DNA from: Streptomyces sp. Ru72
Lineage (GTDB): Bacteria; Actinomycetota; Actinomycetes; Streptomycetales; Streptomycetaceae
Direction: 5' to 3'
Assembly (NCBI RefSeq): GCF_002920635.1
Contig: NZ_PQSR01000006.1
Location: 1 to 64,000 of the forward strand
DNA: 64,000 nucleotides
Part shown: positions 63,817 to 64,000 of the stretch, piece by piece
Position numbering within the stretch: the stretch's first letter is position 1
Layout: each line of letters starts with the position of its first letter
Notes under the pieces: generated by a model
Database searches by the model: none
What the model was told of the DNA's origin: nothing
What the model saw: the letters and a program-made list of their open reading frames with translations, nothing else
Program-made: the position numbers and the translations under genes

Positions 63817-64000
<184 letters not shown>

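Overview
The window is GC-rich chromosomal DNA with G/C-ending codons, frequent GTG starts, many tiny or overlapping intergenic gaps and almost no TTA codons. Gene content (GlgE/GlgP maltosyl-glucan pathway, tandem secreted metalloproteases, EF-hand calsymin-like protein, glycine-riboswitch gcv operon, LdtMt-type L,D-transpeptidases) points to Streptomyces or a very close relative. Species is not determined. No rRNA, tRNA, CRISPR array, prophage, integrase or insertion sequence was seen, so this looks like core-type chromosome rather than an island.

Layout. 1-5.1 kb: partial glgE, a secreted subtilase and glgP. 5.2-9.7 kb: a DUF1990 protein and two tandem thermolysin-family (M4) proteases, the second with a P-domain. 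10.3-17.5 kb: two back-to-back heterodimeric ABC exporters. 17.8-23.0 kb: glgX and two paralogous L,D-transpeptidase lipoproteins. 23.1-28.7 kb: enoyl-CoA hydratase, anti-sigma-type ATPase, a degenerate NodB lipoprotein coupled to a beta-propeller lipoprotein, GNAT, MerR and an EF-hand protein. 28.7-32.9 kb: an ABC ATPase translationally coupled to 2-isopropylmalate synthase, a divergent GntR regulator and an F420-dependent oxidoreductase-like protein. 33.1-34.8 kb: GH25 lysozyme and a PI-PLC-like secreted protein. 35.0-39.7 kb: sdaA, glyA, gcvH, gcvT behind a tandem glycine riboswitch. 39.9-42.5 kb: P-loop kinase-like protein and two SseB-like proteins. 42.8-49.4 kb: complete peptide ABC importer. 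49.5-56.5 kb: M1 aminopeptidase, UPF0126/TRIC protein, esterase, thioesterase-like protein, DinB/mycothiol-type protein, WYL and TetR regulators. 56.6-64 kb: two small membrane proteins, cysteine desulfurase, amidase, mnmA, hydrolase, DUF427, LOG protein, SDR, methionine-synthase-like protein and the start of ligA.

How they work together. glgE, glgP and glgX build and degrade alpha-glucan. Secreted proteases, the M1 aminopeptidase and the peptide importer form a plausible extracellular protein-scavenging chain. The gcv/glyA/sdaA set turns over glycine and serine under glycine control. Cysteine desulfurase plus mnmA supply tRNA 2-thiolation.

Nothing here is a clearly new multi-gene system. 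The most interesting signals are regulatory or evolutionary: near-identical DNA in the catalytic cores of the two M4 genes, several strong palindromic operator candidates in divergent promoters, a cluster of stem-loops and a perfect 20-bp palindrome before the anti-sigma-type gene, a long stem-loop inside the importer operon, paired ABC exporters with complementary degenerate ATP sites, a NodB protein lacking its first motif, and TTA (bldA-type) codons in two genes.
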